Positions 43,608-55,747 of a DNA stretch of 64,000 nucleotides are shown one piece after another. The notes below the pieces were generated by a model, which saw nothing but the letters and a program-made list of their open reading frames with translations, had not been told where the DNA came from and searched no databases. The stretch spans positions 558,001 through 622,000 of the forward strand of contig NEEC01000004.1 in NCBI GenBank assembly GCA_002189035.1, written 5' to 3'. Made by a program: the position numbers and the translations under genes. Numbering within the stretch: position 1 is the first letter of the stretch; every line of letters begins with the position of its first letter. Source of the stretch: Utricularia gibba (Eukaryota > Streptophyta > Magnoliopsida > Lamiales > Lentibulariaceae).

Positions 43608-45798
43608 TCAAGCCTGCAAAAAGCAGGAAAGAGATGCAAATACTATGAAGTGGTGGTTGTAAACCAGAAACTGAAGCACTGGGATGCGGAGATGGTGCTA
43701 CCTTTTTGAGCCCTTGCCCAACTTCTACACGGATGAAGTTGGCGATCTTCACCTCGGAGCCGACTTGCTTCGACAGGTTGCTCAACACGGTCTGGAAGAG
43801 AAGGTAGATATATATATATATATGGGGAAGGGTATTAGAGATGATTAGAAATGGGAGTTCTTACCTTTATGTTCAACGTGTCATCGACAACAAACTTCTG
43901 TTCGAGAAGAACTACTTCCTCGAAGTACTTCCTTAAACGCCCTTCAACCATCTTGTCTACCGCCATCTGTGACTTCCCAGAACTTTCTGCCTGCAAAAAT
44001 GTAAATGTTCGTATCCATACCGAAAGTAAAGCTGCGGAGCATAATAAGAGCGTTGCGAGTTTGTGATGATTTCTTGAATCACCTGCGACCTAAGGATTTC
44101 TTGCTCATTGCTCAATGCATCAGAAGATACATCTTCCCTGGTAAGGAACAGTGGTTTTGCAGCTACGATATGCATTGCTAATTCTGACCCAACACGATGG
44201 ACAGCATCTAATGGAGCAGCCGTGTTCTCTAACTCCAGTGATAGAACTCCAGCAATGCGTCCAATGCCTGGATTTAAATTCAAAGAACGAAGATGTTGAA
44301 TGGGAAGAATTTCATGATGCAATAACGCTATCGGGATGGAAATAATGCTTTACCTGGCTGGGGACTGTTATGGAGATATGTGGACAAGACCCCGTATGAA
44401 GGAGCCGACAGTAAAACACCTCCACCAAGTTTGACATTCTCTCCAACCATAGCAGCTACTTCTGTAATAGCACTTTGGACAGTTTTCTCTCCAGAAAACT
44501 TTGGATGGTCAAAATTCAGAGTCAGATCCTGAAAGGAGCACAAATAACGAAATAAAAATGAAAATTTAGTTCCAATAGGTGCCATGGGGCATTAAAAGGG
44601 GAAAACATGAACAGTACACCCTGAATGCTCATTAGATCATTGCAAAAACAAAATCCACACGCTGAACATTAAAAAAAAACAGGACCTAGGAGCGAGAATG
44701 TGTTACACCAAGGATTCATCCTGATTTCCAATAAGTTTTGGATACCTGGAGCTTATAGTAGTATTGTGTCTCATGGACATAAAAGCATCTAAAGAATCAG
44801 ACTGTTCAACTTCAGTCCGTGACTTGTAAAAATAACTTGTTTGTCAAAAAAGCACAGAAAAATAAGTTTTCACATAATATGAAAGACTACTCACCTCCAA
44901 ACGATCAGCACTGACAGGTGTTAATAAAGAATCATGCTTAGATCCTTCAAGTAGTAAAGCAGACTTGGCCAAGGATAAGGCCTGCAGGAACCCGAATTTT
45001 AACGAAAAAAGAGATTCTCAGAGTAGATCAGCAAATCAGACTAACAAATAGGATGAAAAAGAGACTGTATTTGATAACTGAATAAAATAACTGGCAACTG
45101 CAGGGTCCTAAAAACATGATAATCAAAATAACCACTTAAAGCTGACATCATTCTGTAGACAATAAGTCTTACGCATGGAAAATCCTTGAGAGCTAACATC
45201 TAAGTTGCATCAAATAATAATCCAAGAGTGCTAGTGAATGATATACCAACCAAATGCTGGAAAATGTCATTTCTAGCTACAAAGTCTGTTTCGCAATTGA
45301 GTTCAATAACAACAGCCTTCTCCTGATTTTGAGCTAATGCAAGAAGACCCTCGGCTGCAGTTCTAGAGGACTTCTTAGATGCAAGAACCACTCCTCTTTT
45401 TCGCAAATCCTTTTGTGCTACATCTGCATCAACCCACCACAGGCCCTCCCTCATTCTTATGCAAAAAGGCTGAACAGAGTGCCAGAAAAAATCAGCGGAG
45501 ATAAAGAATATTTTAGCTCACCAACATCCCAGTTACTAGCTACTAGAGCTGACTTCACATCCTTGATAGGAGCACATGTTGCCTCCCTCAACTTTTTTAT
45601 GAGATTCATTTGGTCTCCAGGTGATAAATCGGAGTAATAACGAACAGGAGATGCTCTACAAGGATTTACTGGATGGCCATAACTTGGTCCCATCATGGAA
45701 CATATCCCTTTATGTGATATCGAAGTACAATAGCCATAACTACTAAGCGCCTTATACAGAATCCCAGTCGAACGATTCATCACCCGTGCAAGGCCCAT
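43608..45798 (-). CDS. Mitochondrial translation elongation factor Ts
   Basis: Nucleotide exchange factor for mitochondrial EF-Tu. Eight coding exons (45522-45798, 45251-45423, 44895-44981, 44354-44528, 44083-44267, 43865-43990, 43702-43791, 43608-43613) give 372 residues. A basic, Ser/Arg-containing leader ([20 protein letters not shown]) suggests mitochondrial import. The UBA-like start [20 protein letters not shown] is followed by the signature [13 protein letters not shown]. Later exons carry [24 protein letters not shown] and [20 protein letters not shown], all typical of EF-Ts. The final coding exon is only six bases (Ala-stop). Upstream of 45798 the frame is open to a GTG; the first coding ATG is chosen, and a leader exon near 46030 is likely. 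Confidence 0.93.
43811..43823. repeat. (TA)n run in EF-Ts intron
   Basis: Short TATATA microsatellite in the intron between the sixth and seventh coding exons. Confidence 0.7.
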
Positions 45799-46666
45799 GG
45801 CAGTAAAATCGTTCACGGCCTACATTGACGAATAGGCAATCAGAACACCCAAAGGAAGCAACTTATGCACCCAGGCATCTCCAGAACAATAAAAAACACA
45901 AAAACATCGAGAAACGTAGTTTTTTGTTAATACCAAAAGACATACAGGTACTTCCTACTACAAGAAAATACGATCCAGATGCATTATGGCATATTCAACA
46001 AAGAAAACCGTGGCGACACTGACGATCTACCTCAAATTCAATCGAATGATGGGACGCCGCCGATTCACTGAACAGCGCCGGCCGCACCTCAGCTAACCAA
46101 TGACAACTAAAATGGATGCTTTAACCGGATATCGGACGAAAAACCCTCGGAAAAAACCGGTGAACACCAAACACCAACAGCCTAGGGTTTAAGAAAGCGC
46201 TTTCCAAATTCTAACACTTTTGCCTTCAAAGTCACACACAATCGTTTCAATTTTTTATTTTAAAATTTAATTTCTATGACACCTTGCCCTTTTCTCATCC
46301 CTTTATTTCATTTTATATTTTAAATTTTCTTTATAATATTATTTTTTTTAGTAAAACTCGACAGCGTGGGTCAATTTAAATTAATATACATGAAATCATT
46401 TATTAAAAAAACACCGTAAAATATATTGTAAGGTAATTAAAAACGAATATTTGGAACTATCAAGGCTCATCTACACTAGAGGACACGGGGACACGCAAAA
46501 CCTGATTATTAGGACACCGCTTCAACGGAGCGTCCACATAAGACAACCTTACAGAGACGGACACGTGTACCCCACACAACCTCCGTACAAGACACTAGCA
46601 GACGCCTCTGTCAGCAAGACAAGTTCCCATGCTGTTATCTTCTTATATCCATCCCTGTTTACGATT
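45799..46666. other. EF-Ts leader region and NIK 3' region
   Basis: Upstream DNA of EF-Ts, AT-rich spacer (46240-46440) and the NIK 3' untranslated region. No further gene seen. Confidence 0.5.
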
Positions 46667-49381
46667 CTATCTTGGCCCAGAGAGCTCCATACAGTGGCGA
46701 TCGTAGTCATCATCCATGGCCATGGTTGCCGATGGGTTACGATCACTGTCTTCAAGGGTGAAAGCCAGGTGAGATTTGGTGTTGAATGAAAAACTGGAAG
46801 AAGAAGAAGAAGATTGTTGGATGAAGTTGTGTGAGGCTGCCCATTTCTCTGCTAAGCCGTCGCCTTCGAGCATCCTCACAACTTCCGACATTTTGGGACG
46901 ATGAGCCGGGAGATGCTGCGTGCAGAGGAGAGCCACTTGCAGCATTTCACCTACCTCGATGGGATCATACAATGTTCCAAGTTCCCTGTCCACCAGCTGC
47001 TCTGTTTTCTTCTCTTGTTGTATCTTCTTGATCTGAAAACAGGGCAAGTGTTATACGTCTGATGTGATTGCATTCAATGTGAAATGCAAGCTTACCACTT
47101 GAAGAAGCTCTCCTTTCTGGTTAACTGAGTTGCCAAACTCAAGAGCTCTCATCCCGGTAATGAGTTCCATCAGCAGAATCCCAAATCCGAAAACATCGGT
47201 TTTCTCAGATGACTGGCCGGTGGAGAGGTACTCCGGGGCAATATGGCCTACGGTGCCTCTCACGGCTGTTGTCACATGGGATTCAGCATGATCTAGAAGC
47301 TTTGCGAGGCCGAAATCCCCAACAACAGCCTCGTAGTATTCATCAAGAAGGACATTGGCAGCCTTCACATCTCTATGGATTATCTTTGGATCACATTGCT
47401 CGTGCAGATAGAGTAGGCCTCTTGCTGCTCCTACAGCAATCCGTTTCCTGGTATTCCAATCTAGAGCAGGTTTTGCTGTAAAGATTGCTCATTAGCCGGA
47501 GTCCAGCTGAGGTTATCTGCTAGTTAGATGTATGAAATGAAGAAAGTGAAAAAAAGGAAACCTTTGAGTCTGGAAGCCACGCTCCCATTAGGCATATAAG
47601 GATAAACAAGAAGTCTGTCACTTGGCGTGGCACAATATCCAATTATGCGAAGCAGATTCCGGTGGACTGCTAAACTGATCATTTCCAGCTCGGTCCTAAA
47701 CTGCAACTCTCCTGTTGATCCTGTCATATCCTTGAGCCGTTTGACAGCAACCAAAGTACCGTCTCCCAGTTTTCCCTGATAGACATTGCCAAAGCCCCCA
47801 ACCCCAAGAAGATTTTTCATGCTGAAGTTGTCAGTAGCATTCTGCAGCTCTTTGAATGCGAAGTTCTTAAGATTCCCAAGGCCGGTAATGCCAAGATCCT
47901 CCTCTTGCACATCTGAAATGCGAAAATGAGTTATGCTCTAAAAACTAGAGGTATCACATGTAATGTTCTTCACAGACCTGTGTATTTCAAAATTGACTGC
48001 TTGCTGTTCTTGTGTCTTCTCCAGAAAAGAAGCAGAATGACTAGCAACAAAACAGAGCTGAAGCTGAGGCTCACCCCCAGAGCAGCTGCTAGTTTCCTGG
48101 AGCTGGTTTTGTCTGAAGTAATACAAATTAGCATTCAACTTTTTGTTAAGAAAACCAGAAGCTGTTACAGAACTGATGGCTTACCTAAGGATGCATCAAT
48201 GTAGAATGACTGAGAATTGGGCAGAACTGATCCAAAACATGTTTCACTAGAATGGGTTCCACAGATTAAAGGGTTCCCAAGAATACTGCAGGAAAGTTAA
48301 AGAAACTGTCACACCGTGTGAAGAGTGAGTAAAAAATGGCATGACAAATGTAGCCATACTTGAATGTTTTGGCAGGAAAGATTGGAACAGGTTCACTGAG
48401 ATTGTTGAAGGATAAATCCCTGAAACGTTTCATCATATTAGTGAACCCAAGCCTCAGGAGTCTTTTGCGTATTAGAAACTCCATGAAAAATCATCAAAAA
48501 CACTCACAAGAAAGCAAGTTGAGGGAGACTGGCTAAGGACATAGGCACCACCCCAGTCAAACTGTTGTTATTCAATCGTCTACGCATTACAAGGCATAGA
48601 AAAAGCTCAGAAACAGACACTGAATGAGAACAAATGTCAATAGCAATTAAAGTAGTTCAGTCTCACAAATACTGCAGACACTTCAAGAAGCCAAATGACT
48701 CGGGAATTTGACCAGTTAATTTGTTGTTGGAGAGATCCAAGGTCTGAAGGTTAGGAAGATAGGCTATTTCTTTGGGGACATGACCAGAAATGTTATTGTT
48801 CTGAAGTAATCTGCAAGAAAATGAGAAGGAATTTCCTCATAATCGAGCAACACGAAACATGACGCTAAAGAAATGTGAGCTAGCTTACAGTTGTTTGATA
48901 TTTGTTAGATTTGCAATCACCCATGACAAAGTCCCTGATAAGCCCTGACTCGGAGCCTCTCTGTATCAACCACAAACAAGATAAAAAACCGAAATGATGG
49001 AATGAAAGCACCTTCTGATCATTCATAACTCAAACTTTATGCAACAAAACGTAGAAACTCACAGTGCAGTGACAAGATTGTCATTATTACAAGTGATCAT
49101 AGACCAGCTACAAGGGTCCACAGAGTCTTCATCCCAATTACTTAAAGCTCCATGGGGATCCTCCAAACTTTCCCTTATAGCAATAAGAGTCTCAACTAAA
49201 GCCAGAAAAAAATATGAACGTGAGATCAAGCATTTCATTTCAAGGACAAGAAATGCATATCGAGAATACAACGATTGCTACCTTCAGGATTACGGGCCTC
49301 GAAAGAGAGCACAAGAGTGAAGAACAATGCGTAAACAAAAAGAAGAAAAGGGAAGTTGGAGAGAACGAGAGGCATGATCAT
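46667..49381 (-). CDS. LRR receptor kinase, NSP-interacting kinase (NIK) type
   Basis: Plasma-membrane receptor-like kinase of LRR subfamily II, the NIK/SERK branch. About eleven exons. Exon 1 (49282-49381) is a signal peptide. Exon 2 has the LRR cap [20 protein letters not shown] with [10 protein letters not shown]; short exons follow, each one LRR (for example [19 protein letters not shown]). A membrane helix precedes [10 protein letters not shown]. The kinase has [39 protein letters not shown] and [20 protein letters not shown]. The C-terminus [10 protein letters not shown] is the NIK ending. NIK proteins act in antiviral and developmental signalling and are targets of begomovirus NSP; this assignment is by family. 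All key kinase residues are present. Confidence 0.93.
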
Positions 49382-51055
49382 GGAATCACGATGAGATAAA
49401 AAAGGAGAGTTTCTTACATTTGATTCACCAACTCACACATTTAATGTGTGCCCTCCTCACAGGGTTCTACAAAAATTGCAAAACAAAAGTGTCCATTTCA
49501 GCTCTGCTCGCTTCTTCCTTTTCTAGTATTTTCAGAAACTCTTTAAATTTATCTCTCACGGCACTTTTGTCTTTTGAATGTGGGCAATGAAAAAGAAAGG
49601 CCATTCAAAAGAAAGACATTCTTATGCCACCATCCTTTGTACCGAAAAAGAGTCTGCAGTTGGAGTTGCTTTTCATTTTCCCTTTGCTTTTCTCTTTGCA
49701 GAACATGTTTTTTTTTACTGGATCCTAATCTCATATACCTTACCTTAATCATTCACAGTAACACATTACCATTTGGGTTCTCTTTACCCTCATTCCAAAA
49801 TCCTTTGGCCCCATCTTCCCTGCAAATCCAGATTCTTCATCCTTGTGGGTTCGCCTGCTTTCACCTCCAAATTCAAGATTCTTCATTTCTTTTGTGGGTA
49901 CCTTTCTTTTCACTCCTCCTTTATCCCCCTTCCACGTTTTCCCACTAACCGTAAAATGTGAAAAGGATAACATATCGACCATGCTTCTGAGTCCTTCAAA
50001 CCAGTTCCATCTGTCATATTGGTCTAGGTGAAAATTCAAGCAAGAAAACGATGGGGAGTAAATGTTTGAACTTTGCAGTAATCAGTAATCACTTTTTACC
50101 ATTTCAATTTGTGAATTATTCACATCCATATCACAATCATATCAAAGCCAAGCTGCAACTTACTACAGGTAATTTCTCCATGGCGCACTTCGCTCATGTG
50201 AGCTGTAAATGAATTGATGTACAGAGATGGGTGTTAAAGAGTCATCCGTGCCAATGTTACGTGGTAGATGGTAATGTCTCATTTAAATTGAGTATTTGAT
50301 AACAAAATTTTATTTTTCTAAAAAATAAAATGAATTATAAATCAATTTTAGATCATTTTAAACATGCAAATGCATTTTTTAGAGAACAAAAAATTGATTT
50401 TTTTTGTTTTTTTAATATCATAGATAATTTAAAATTATATTCAAAATAATTCTATATAATTAAATATATCTATTCAATATTATAAATTTAAATTCATAAA
50501 TTAACTCATATAATTTAAAAGTTAACACAAATTACTGATATTATATTTTATAAATTTATTATTCTCAAAAAATATAATTATACAAATATACTTATAAAAA
50601 CTAACATATATATCAATACACCTTCAATTTAATCATATAATATATAACTATTTAATGTACAAATAATCCAACATTAATTAAATTGTCTTGTCCAACTCTT
50701 CTAAAAAAATAATAAATTATTTACTTTAAAATAATAAGTCAACTGCCTAAATGGAGTGGAATTAAACGTACCTATTAACGGCGGATTAATATCAAGTATG
50801 TAGTACTTTGATGTAACTATTCAGGTAACTGGGCATAAAATGGGGTATAAGAATTGTACGTGGCCTAACGTCTATGTACGTAGCAATTAATTTTTGGTGC
50901 CCCGTAGGGTAAAATTGTCCATATCTAAGTTTATTTTTTATTTTTTAATTTATTCTTCGGCCAGCTAAGGTAATAGTGATGCTTTAATTTAAATGACGGA
51001 GATAATATGGGAAACGGGCAATTCTCAACTGCCAACTCATTTTCTCCCGCCGCCG
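49382..51055. other. Intergenic region between NIK and GDP-fucose synthase
   Basis: NIK promoter and leader, then strongly AT-rich DNA from about 50280 to 50720. Frames at 49574-50039 lack domains. No TATA box for the right-hand gene stood out. Confidence 0.5.
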
Positions 51056-52012
51056 ATGGGCTCAGTCGGATTCCACAAGTCGGCTAGCATATTCGTTGCC
51101 GGCCATCGGGGCCTGGTTGGATCCGCCGTTGTGAGGCGGCTGAACTCCCTTGGATACAATAACCTTATCCTCCGCTCCCATTCCGAGCTCGATCTCACGT
51201 CTCAATCTGCCGTTGACGCTTTCTTCGCCGCGGAGAAGCCACAGTTCGTCATCCTTGCCGCGGCGAAGGTAGGCGGGATTCACGCGAACAACACCTACCC
51301 GGCGGATTTCATCACGATTAACCTTCAAATCCAGACGAACGTCATTTCCGCGGCTTTTAGATTTGGAACCCTAAAGCTTATCTTTCTGGGTTCATCCTGC
51401 ATTTACCCCAAATTCGCTCCACAGCCCATACCCGAATCCGCTCTCTTGACCGGACTACTGGAACCCACCAATGAATGGTACGCTGTTGCTAAGATTTCAG
51501 GGATCAAGATGTGTCAAGCATTTCGGATTCAGCATTCTTTCGACGCGATTTCAGCCATGCCCACAAACTTGTACGGCCCCAATGACAACTTCCACCCTGA
51601 AAATTCCCACGTATTGCCTGCACTCCTTCGCCGGTTCCACGAAGCCAAGGTAAATAATACAGAGAGAGTTGTTGTCTGGGGAAGTGGGAAACCACTGCGC
51701 GAGTTCCTACATGTGGATGATCTTGCTGATGCTATCCTGTTCTTGCTTGAGAATTACTCTGGATTAGAGCATGTGAATGTAGGGAGTGGGAAAGAAGTCA
51801 CCATCAAGGAATTAGCTGAATTGGTGAAGGAAGTTGTTGGATATCCAGGGGAGATTGTGTGGGATTCCAGTAAGCCTGACGGAACCCCAAGGAAGCTGAT
51901 GGATAGTTCGAGGCTGGAGGAGTTGGGATGGAAGCCCAAGATTTCTCTCAAGGATGGACTCAAAGATACTTATCAATGGTATTTGGAAAATGTTGTTTAT
52001 TCAAAACATTGA
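51056..52012 (+). CDS. GER1: GDP-L-fucose synthase (GER type)
   Basis: 3,5-epimerase/4-reductase that turns GDP-4-keto-6-deoxymannose into GDP-L-fucose for cell wall and glycoprotein fucosylation in the cytosol. Single exon, 318 residues, start chosen at [20 protein letters not shown]; a Met 21 codons upstream is in frame but adds a non-conserved extension. NADPH-binding GHRGLVGSA is near the N-terminus; [13 protein letters not shown] follows; the short-chain dehydrogenase catalytic pair is YAVAK, with the Ser in [10 protein letters not shown]. The C-terminal substrate region contains [10 protein letters not shown] and the ending TYQWYLENV. No frame break. It works after GMD (MUR1), which is not in this window. 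Confidence 0.95.
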   Translation: MGSVGFHKSASIFVAGHRGLVGSAVVRRLNSLGYNNLILRSHSELDLTSQSAVDAFFAAEKPQFVILAAAKVGGIHANNTYPADFITINLQIQTNVISAAFRFGTLKLIFLGSSCIYPKFAPQPIPESALLTGLLEPTNEWYAVAKISGIKMCQAFRIQHSFDAISAMPTNLYGPNDNFHPENSHVLPALLRRFHEAKVNNTERVVVWGSGKPLREFLHVDDLADAILFLLENYSGLEHVNVGSGKEVTIKELAELVKEVVGYPGEIVWDSSKPDGTPRKLMDSSRLEELGWKPKISLKDGLKDTYQWYLENVVYSKH

Positions 52013-52936
52013 CTTCCTTGATCGTACTCCATGAGGGACTGAAGAATGTTGTTTAAAGTGATGATCTTGTTGTTTTATCCCATATGCCTTGAGATGAGCA
52101 AGCTGCTGGTTTAGGCATGCCTTACAGTGAAACTTCACATTGTCTCTTGTCTTGCTCATGGCATGTATACTTACGAAGCAATGAATAAACAAACACTGCT
52201 CTGCTTTCATTTTAACTCTTGTCTGAGAAGAAATGCATATTAGCCTTCATTTGTGTTTGACATGTCCTATTAATCGTCATCATCATCATCATAACCCCAT
52301 TTCTTCAGTCCTGATTCTCCATAGCTGATAAAGAGCAGGTTTCCTTGGAAACAAAATGATCCACAGTTCCTGCTCATCGGCCCTGCACCCGCCGGCCTTG
52401 GAAGGATTGTAGTTTGCGGCATTGCAGTTCAACGTGAAGGAATGTGTCCGATCATTTAATTGCATTGAAGTTGACTGTATTTATTATCTTTATTGGATAA
52501 TGTCCGGCAGTTTCTATTTTGCAAACGACGAGCATAGGAGAACCTGAACACGTTGCCAAAAGAGGCTCGTCCCCATGTTTTCCGAAGGGGCTCTCTGATC
52601 ATTATTCAAGTTCGTTTAAGCAGTCTGATTGCTCACTGGAAACTGCGTTTGAAATTTGAATGAACGTGTTGCGCAAGTGACGAATGAGCCAGTTATTGCA
52701 AGAGGTAAGTATGATTTGAGCTTAATCTCAGTAATCATCTGTGTTTTGTCTGAATTCGGAAACCACAGTAATGAACTGCTCAAGATCGCAACGTTCAGTC
52801 TACAGCGGGTAGAAGAACGTGTAGTGATTTCAGTTAAAGACACCAAGCTGGAGCTAAGCACGATATGTTCGATGAACTTGGCAAAAGAAGTGAAGAATCA
52901 AAACTCACAGCAGCAGACAAATGTAATTTTCCAACG
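52013..52936. other. Intergenic region after GDP-fucose synthase
   Basis: 3' untranslated regions of two convergent genes. A TCATCATCATCAT run lies at about 52276-52289. Frames on both strands at 52616-52940 show no family resemblance. Confidence 0.45.
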
Positions 52937-53257
52937 CTAGCGGTAGAGAAAAAATGATGCCAGAGAAACAAGAAATAAAACAGAAACAAGAAGATTGAGC
53001 CATCCCGCCAATATCACCGTGACCACCGCAACCATCTCCACCGGCATCACATGCCGAGACGACGGAGTAATGGGCAAGAAGCGAAGCCCCATTTTGGAAA
53101 GCTGCGACCTTGGAACAAGATCAAAACACAACAAGGAGCCGCCACCGCCATTTCCTCTATTCTTAAGCAAACCTCCACCGGCACAGTCGCCTCCCCCACC
53201 GCCAGAAAAACAGAACCCAGAACCCCATTTCAAGAGATCAACTAAAAGAAAAAACAT
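52937..53257 (-). CDS. Small glycine-rich membrane protein, unrecognised
   Basis: A 106-residue frame with ATG start (MFFLLVDLLKWGSGFCFSGG). The middle is Gly-rich, then FDLVPRSQLSKMGLRFLPIT, and a C-terminal hydrophobic helix (VVTVILAGWLNLLVSVLFLV) ends near the stop, as in a tail-anchored protein. I know no function. The opposite strand also has a Pro-rich frame at 52995-53360; the minus frame is preferred because it has an ordered anchor-like end and an upstream pyrimidine-rich leader. Confidence 0.45.
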   Translation of the reverse strand: MFFLLVDLLKWGSGFCFSGGGGGDCAGGGLLKNRGNGGGGSLLCFDLVPRSQLSKMGLRFLPITPSSRHVMPVEMVAVVTVILAGWLNLLVSVLFLVSLASFFLYR

Positions 53258-54246
53258 TTTCTTGCTTTCTTCCCATGTGAACCACAAAGCTCCACAACCT
53301 GCAGATCCCCCTTTTTTCTCAACTGGGTTTCATTTCCAAAAAAAAAAACAAAAACAATGAAATCTTTGTGTTTGGAAATCAAGGGATGTTCTGTTCGAAG
53401 ACGGGATGGAGCAAGAAAGAGTCGGAACAATGAATGCTACTGCTTTGCTTCCTCTTGTGTTCCTGCAAATACGTCTGCAGTTTGTCTGTCTCCTCTACTC
53501 TCGATGTAGCCACGAAAATTTTCCTCTTGCTTTTTCTCTGTTGTTACTTTTCATTTTTTCTAAATAAATAATGTTTTTGTTTTTTCATCAACCTTATCTC
53601 CCTTTTTCTAATAAGAGTATAATTAAATTCCCAAAACTAATTTAAAAATTATATTATGAAACTTTAATGAAGAATTAGAATATAAAATACAAGAAAACAG
53701 AGGAAGTCACACGCTTAGTGATTTATTAGGTAATTTGTATTAATTAATTAATAATTAACCATAATTGATGCTACAGCTAATTGCATGTGGACGGGATCGC
53801 TAGATTTGCGGGACCAGAGCAGCAGTTCTGAAACAGCGACGCTTCAGAAGGTTCCACTTTTGCCCTCAACAGCGTGGAAATCCCCGATATACCCTTCTGA
53901 CCCATTTCGAGGTGCTCGAGGACTGCCCACTGGGCTTCCTTAGACCGGGGTACGGTAGTGCTGAAGTAATTTTATGAACCGGCACGTGATCGATCCCCTT
54001 TGGATTGGGTTCAAAAATTATTTTTGGGAATATTTTATTTTGAGATAAATTAAAAATCCAAAATTTCGACAAAATTCTTAACCATGGCGGGTCGGGTTCA
54101 CGCCCGCTATCGCCTAAAATTAATAGAAAAATAATTATAAATATATAAAGGGAAATTCAGGCCCAATCTTCTCCGGCTTCATCCACAGCCACCGGTTCTC
54201 GGTGAAATTTTGAAAAATACGGACCAAGTGAGAGCATCGAGCTTCC
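53258..54246. other. Intergenic region upstream of RPL35
   Basis: Leader and promoter of the leftward small protein gene, AT-rich spacer 53540-53760, then the RPL35 promoter. Nothing else supported. Confidence 0.45.
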
Positions 54247-55129
54247 ATGGCAGGATCGGCGATGGCGACGGCATGTTTTCCTATACGCTTAGGTGCGTGT
54301 GCCGCTCCTAGGGCATTTTCGAGCTCAACGGTTTCGTTCACATCTTTTCCTGTCGGAAAATCCCGTGCTCTCAACCTCAGCTTCTGCAAGTCTACATCTG
54401 AGCCGCTGCGTATCTGTTCTGGAAGAAACATTGCATCGTGGAACTTGGGAAACCCTCGCCCTCTGAGGGTGGAATGCGTCAAGGGGTATAAGATGAAGAC
54501 GCATAAGGCAATCATTTGTTCATTTGTTTTTTCACTATTTTTTTTGGGAGTGGATATTCGTGCGTTGAATTGGGATTAATTCAGGCGTCCGCCAAGCGAT
54601 TTAGGGTTTCTGGGGGTGGGAAGATTATGAGGAGAAGAGCGGGGAAGCAGCATTTGCTTAGAAAGAAGAATACAAAGAGGAGAAACAGGCTATCGAAAAT
54701 GGTACGACTTCTTGACATAAATTTGCTACACTTCTTTCTGAATATATTATGATCTAGTTGCTTTTTTGATTGAGGTTGGTAATGGGTAGTAGGAATACTT
54801 GTATTTTGTGGTCATCTAAGAGGATACACAATCTCTAGGAAGGAAAGGTTCTTCTTTAGTATGAATGCGCAGCAATGTTTCCTACGGTTTTGCTGTTGAT
54901 TGGTAGATTTCTTGTTCGTTGTCAATTTAAAGTTCATTGCTTTGACACCCACGATGGAAATACACATGTACCTTATCAAACCATCACGACAGAACTAGCG
55001 ACTCATGGTACCACGCCATATTTGTTTTCGAGTTCTCATGCCTCTGTTTTGCAGGTGCAAGTGGATCGCAGCGACTACAATAATGTGATTGGCGCCTTGC
55101 CCTACTTGAAGGTAAACAGGGACAATTGA
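54247..55129 (+). CDS. RPL35: Plastid 50S ribosomal protein bL35, nuclear-encoded
   Basis: Structural protein of the chloroplast large ribosomal subunit. Three exons, 54247-54507, 54585-54701 and 55055-55129, total 150 residues. The first 80 residues are a Ser/Ala-rich transit peptide. The mature protein begins near VECVKGYKMKTHKASAKRF and continues FRVSGGGKIMRRRAGKQHLL, SKMVQVDRSDYNNVIGALPY, the bL35 core. Intron 1 (54508-54584, 77 bases) starts with GC instead of GT: KMKTHK|ASAKRF is fixed by conservation, and the donor is AAG|GCAATC, the acceptor TTCAG|GCG. Intron 2 is ordinary GT-AG. No frame break. Confidence 0.94.
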
Positions 55130-55747
55130 TGAAGAATGTGGTGGTAGTGGTGCTGTTGTGCAGTTTCTGGCCAGACCACTAAAAAGATTTCAACTTTTTT
55201 TTTGCTACGTTCTCTGTGGTTTATCATCTTGCCTTATGAATTTGACGTAAGAGAACTTGTCATTGGCTTCTTCAACATCGAACAACATAACAAGTTGAGT
55301 TGTACCTGTTTCTTGATCAGATTTCATTAGAAATTCTTTGAAATGCACCAACAATACCCCACAGATTAAAGTAATCAATCCATCTAGAGTGCATGATCAT
55401 TAGTTCCTTCACAAGCCTATGCCTACAAACATATTCCCTGCCTTGGTTTTCATGGCGATACAGCAATGCAACGTTTTCAAGAGAAGCCAATCTTCTATCC
55501 TTGTGTGGTGATGTTTGCATCCACGCCCATGGTTCTCAGGACACTCATCAGAGATGCAATATTGCTGTGAAGTTTTGCGACAAAAGCCTGCCAAATAATA
55601 AGGTACTGTTTGACAAGGGAGATTCTTGAAGAGTGTTGGTAACTTGAACAGGTAGAAAATGACCCCAGAGGGACTCTGTTTCAAATATCGAAGCATGATT
55701 GTACCGGTATTTCTCTAGGTCCCCCACCCCAAAAGGCAACCCATATA
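55130..55747. other. Convergent 3' region between RPL35 and the PPR-like gene
   Basis: 3' ends of two genes that face each other. A minus-strand frame at 55548-55739 is open but is out of phase with the PPR-like gene's last exon. Confidence 0.4.

Noticed and set aside
52995-53360. Proline-rich protein on the plus strand
   Set aside because: It is the complement of the Gly-rich minus frame, and low complexity alone explains its length.
55548-55739. Extra C-terminal exon for the PPR-like gene
   Set aside because: The frame is out of phase with the preceding donor, and the phase-correct reading stops after two residues.
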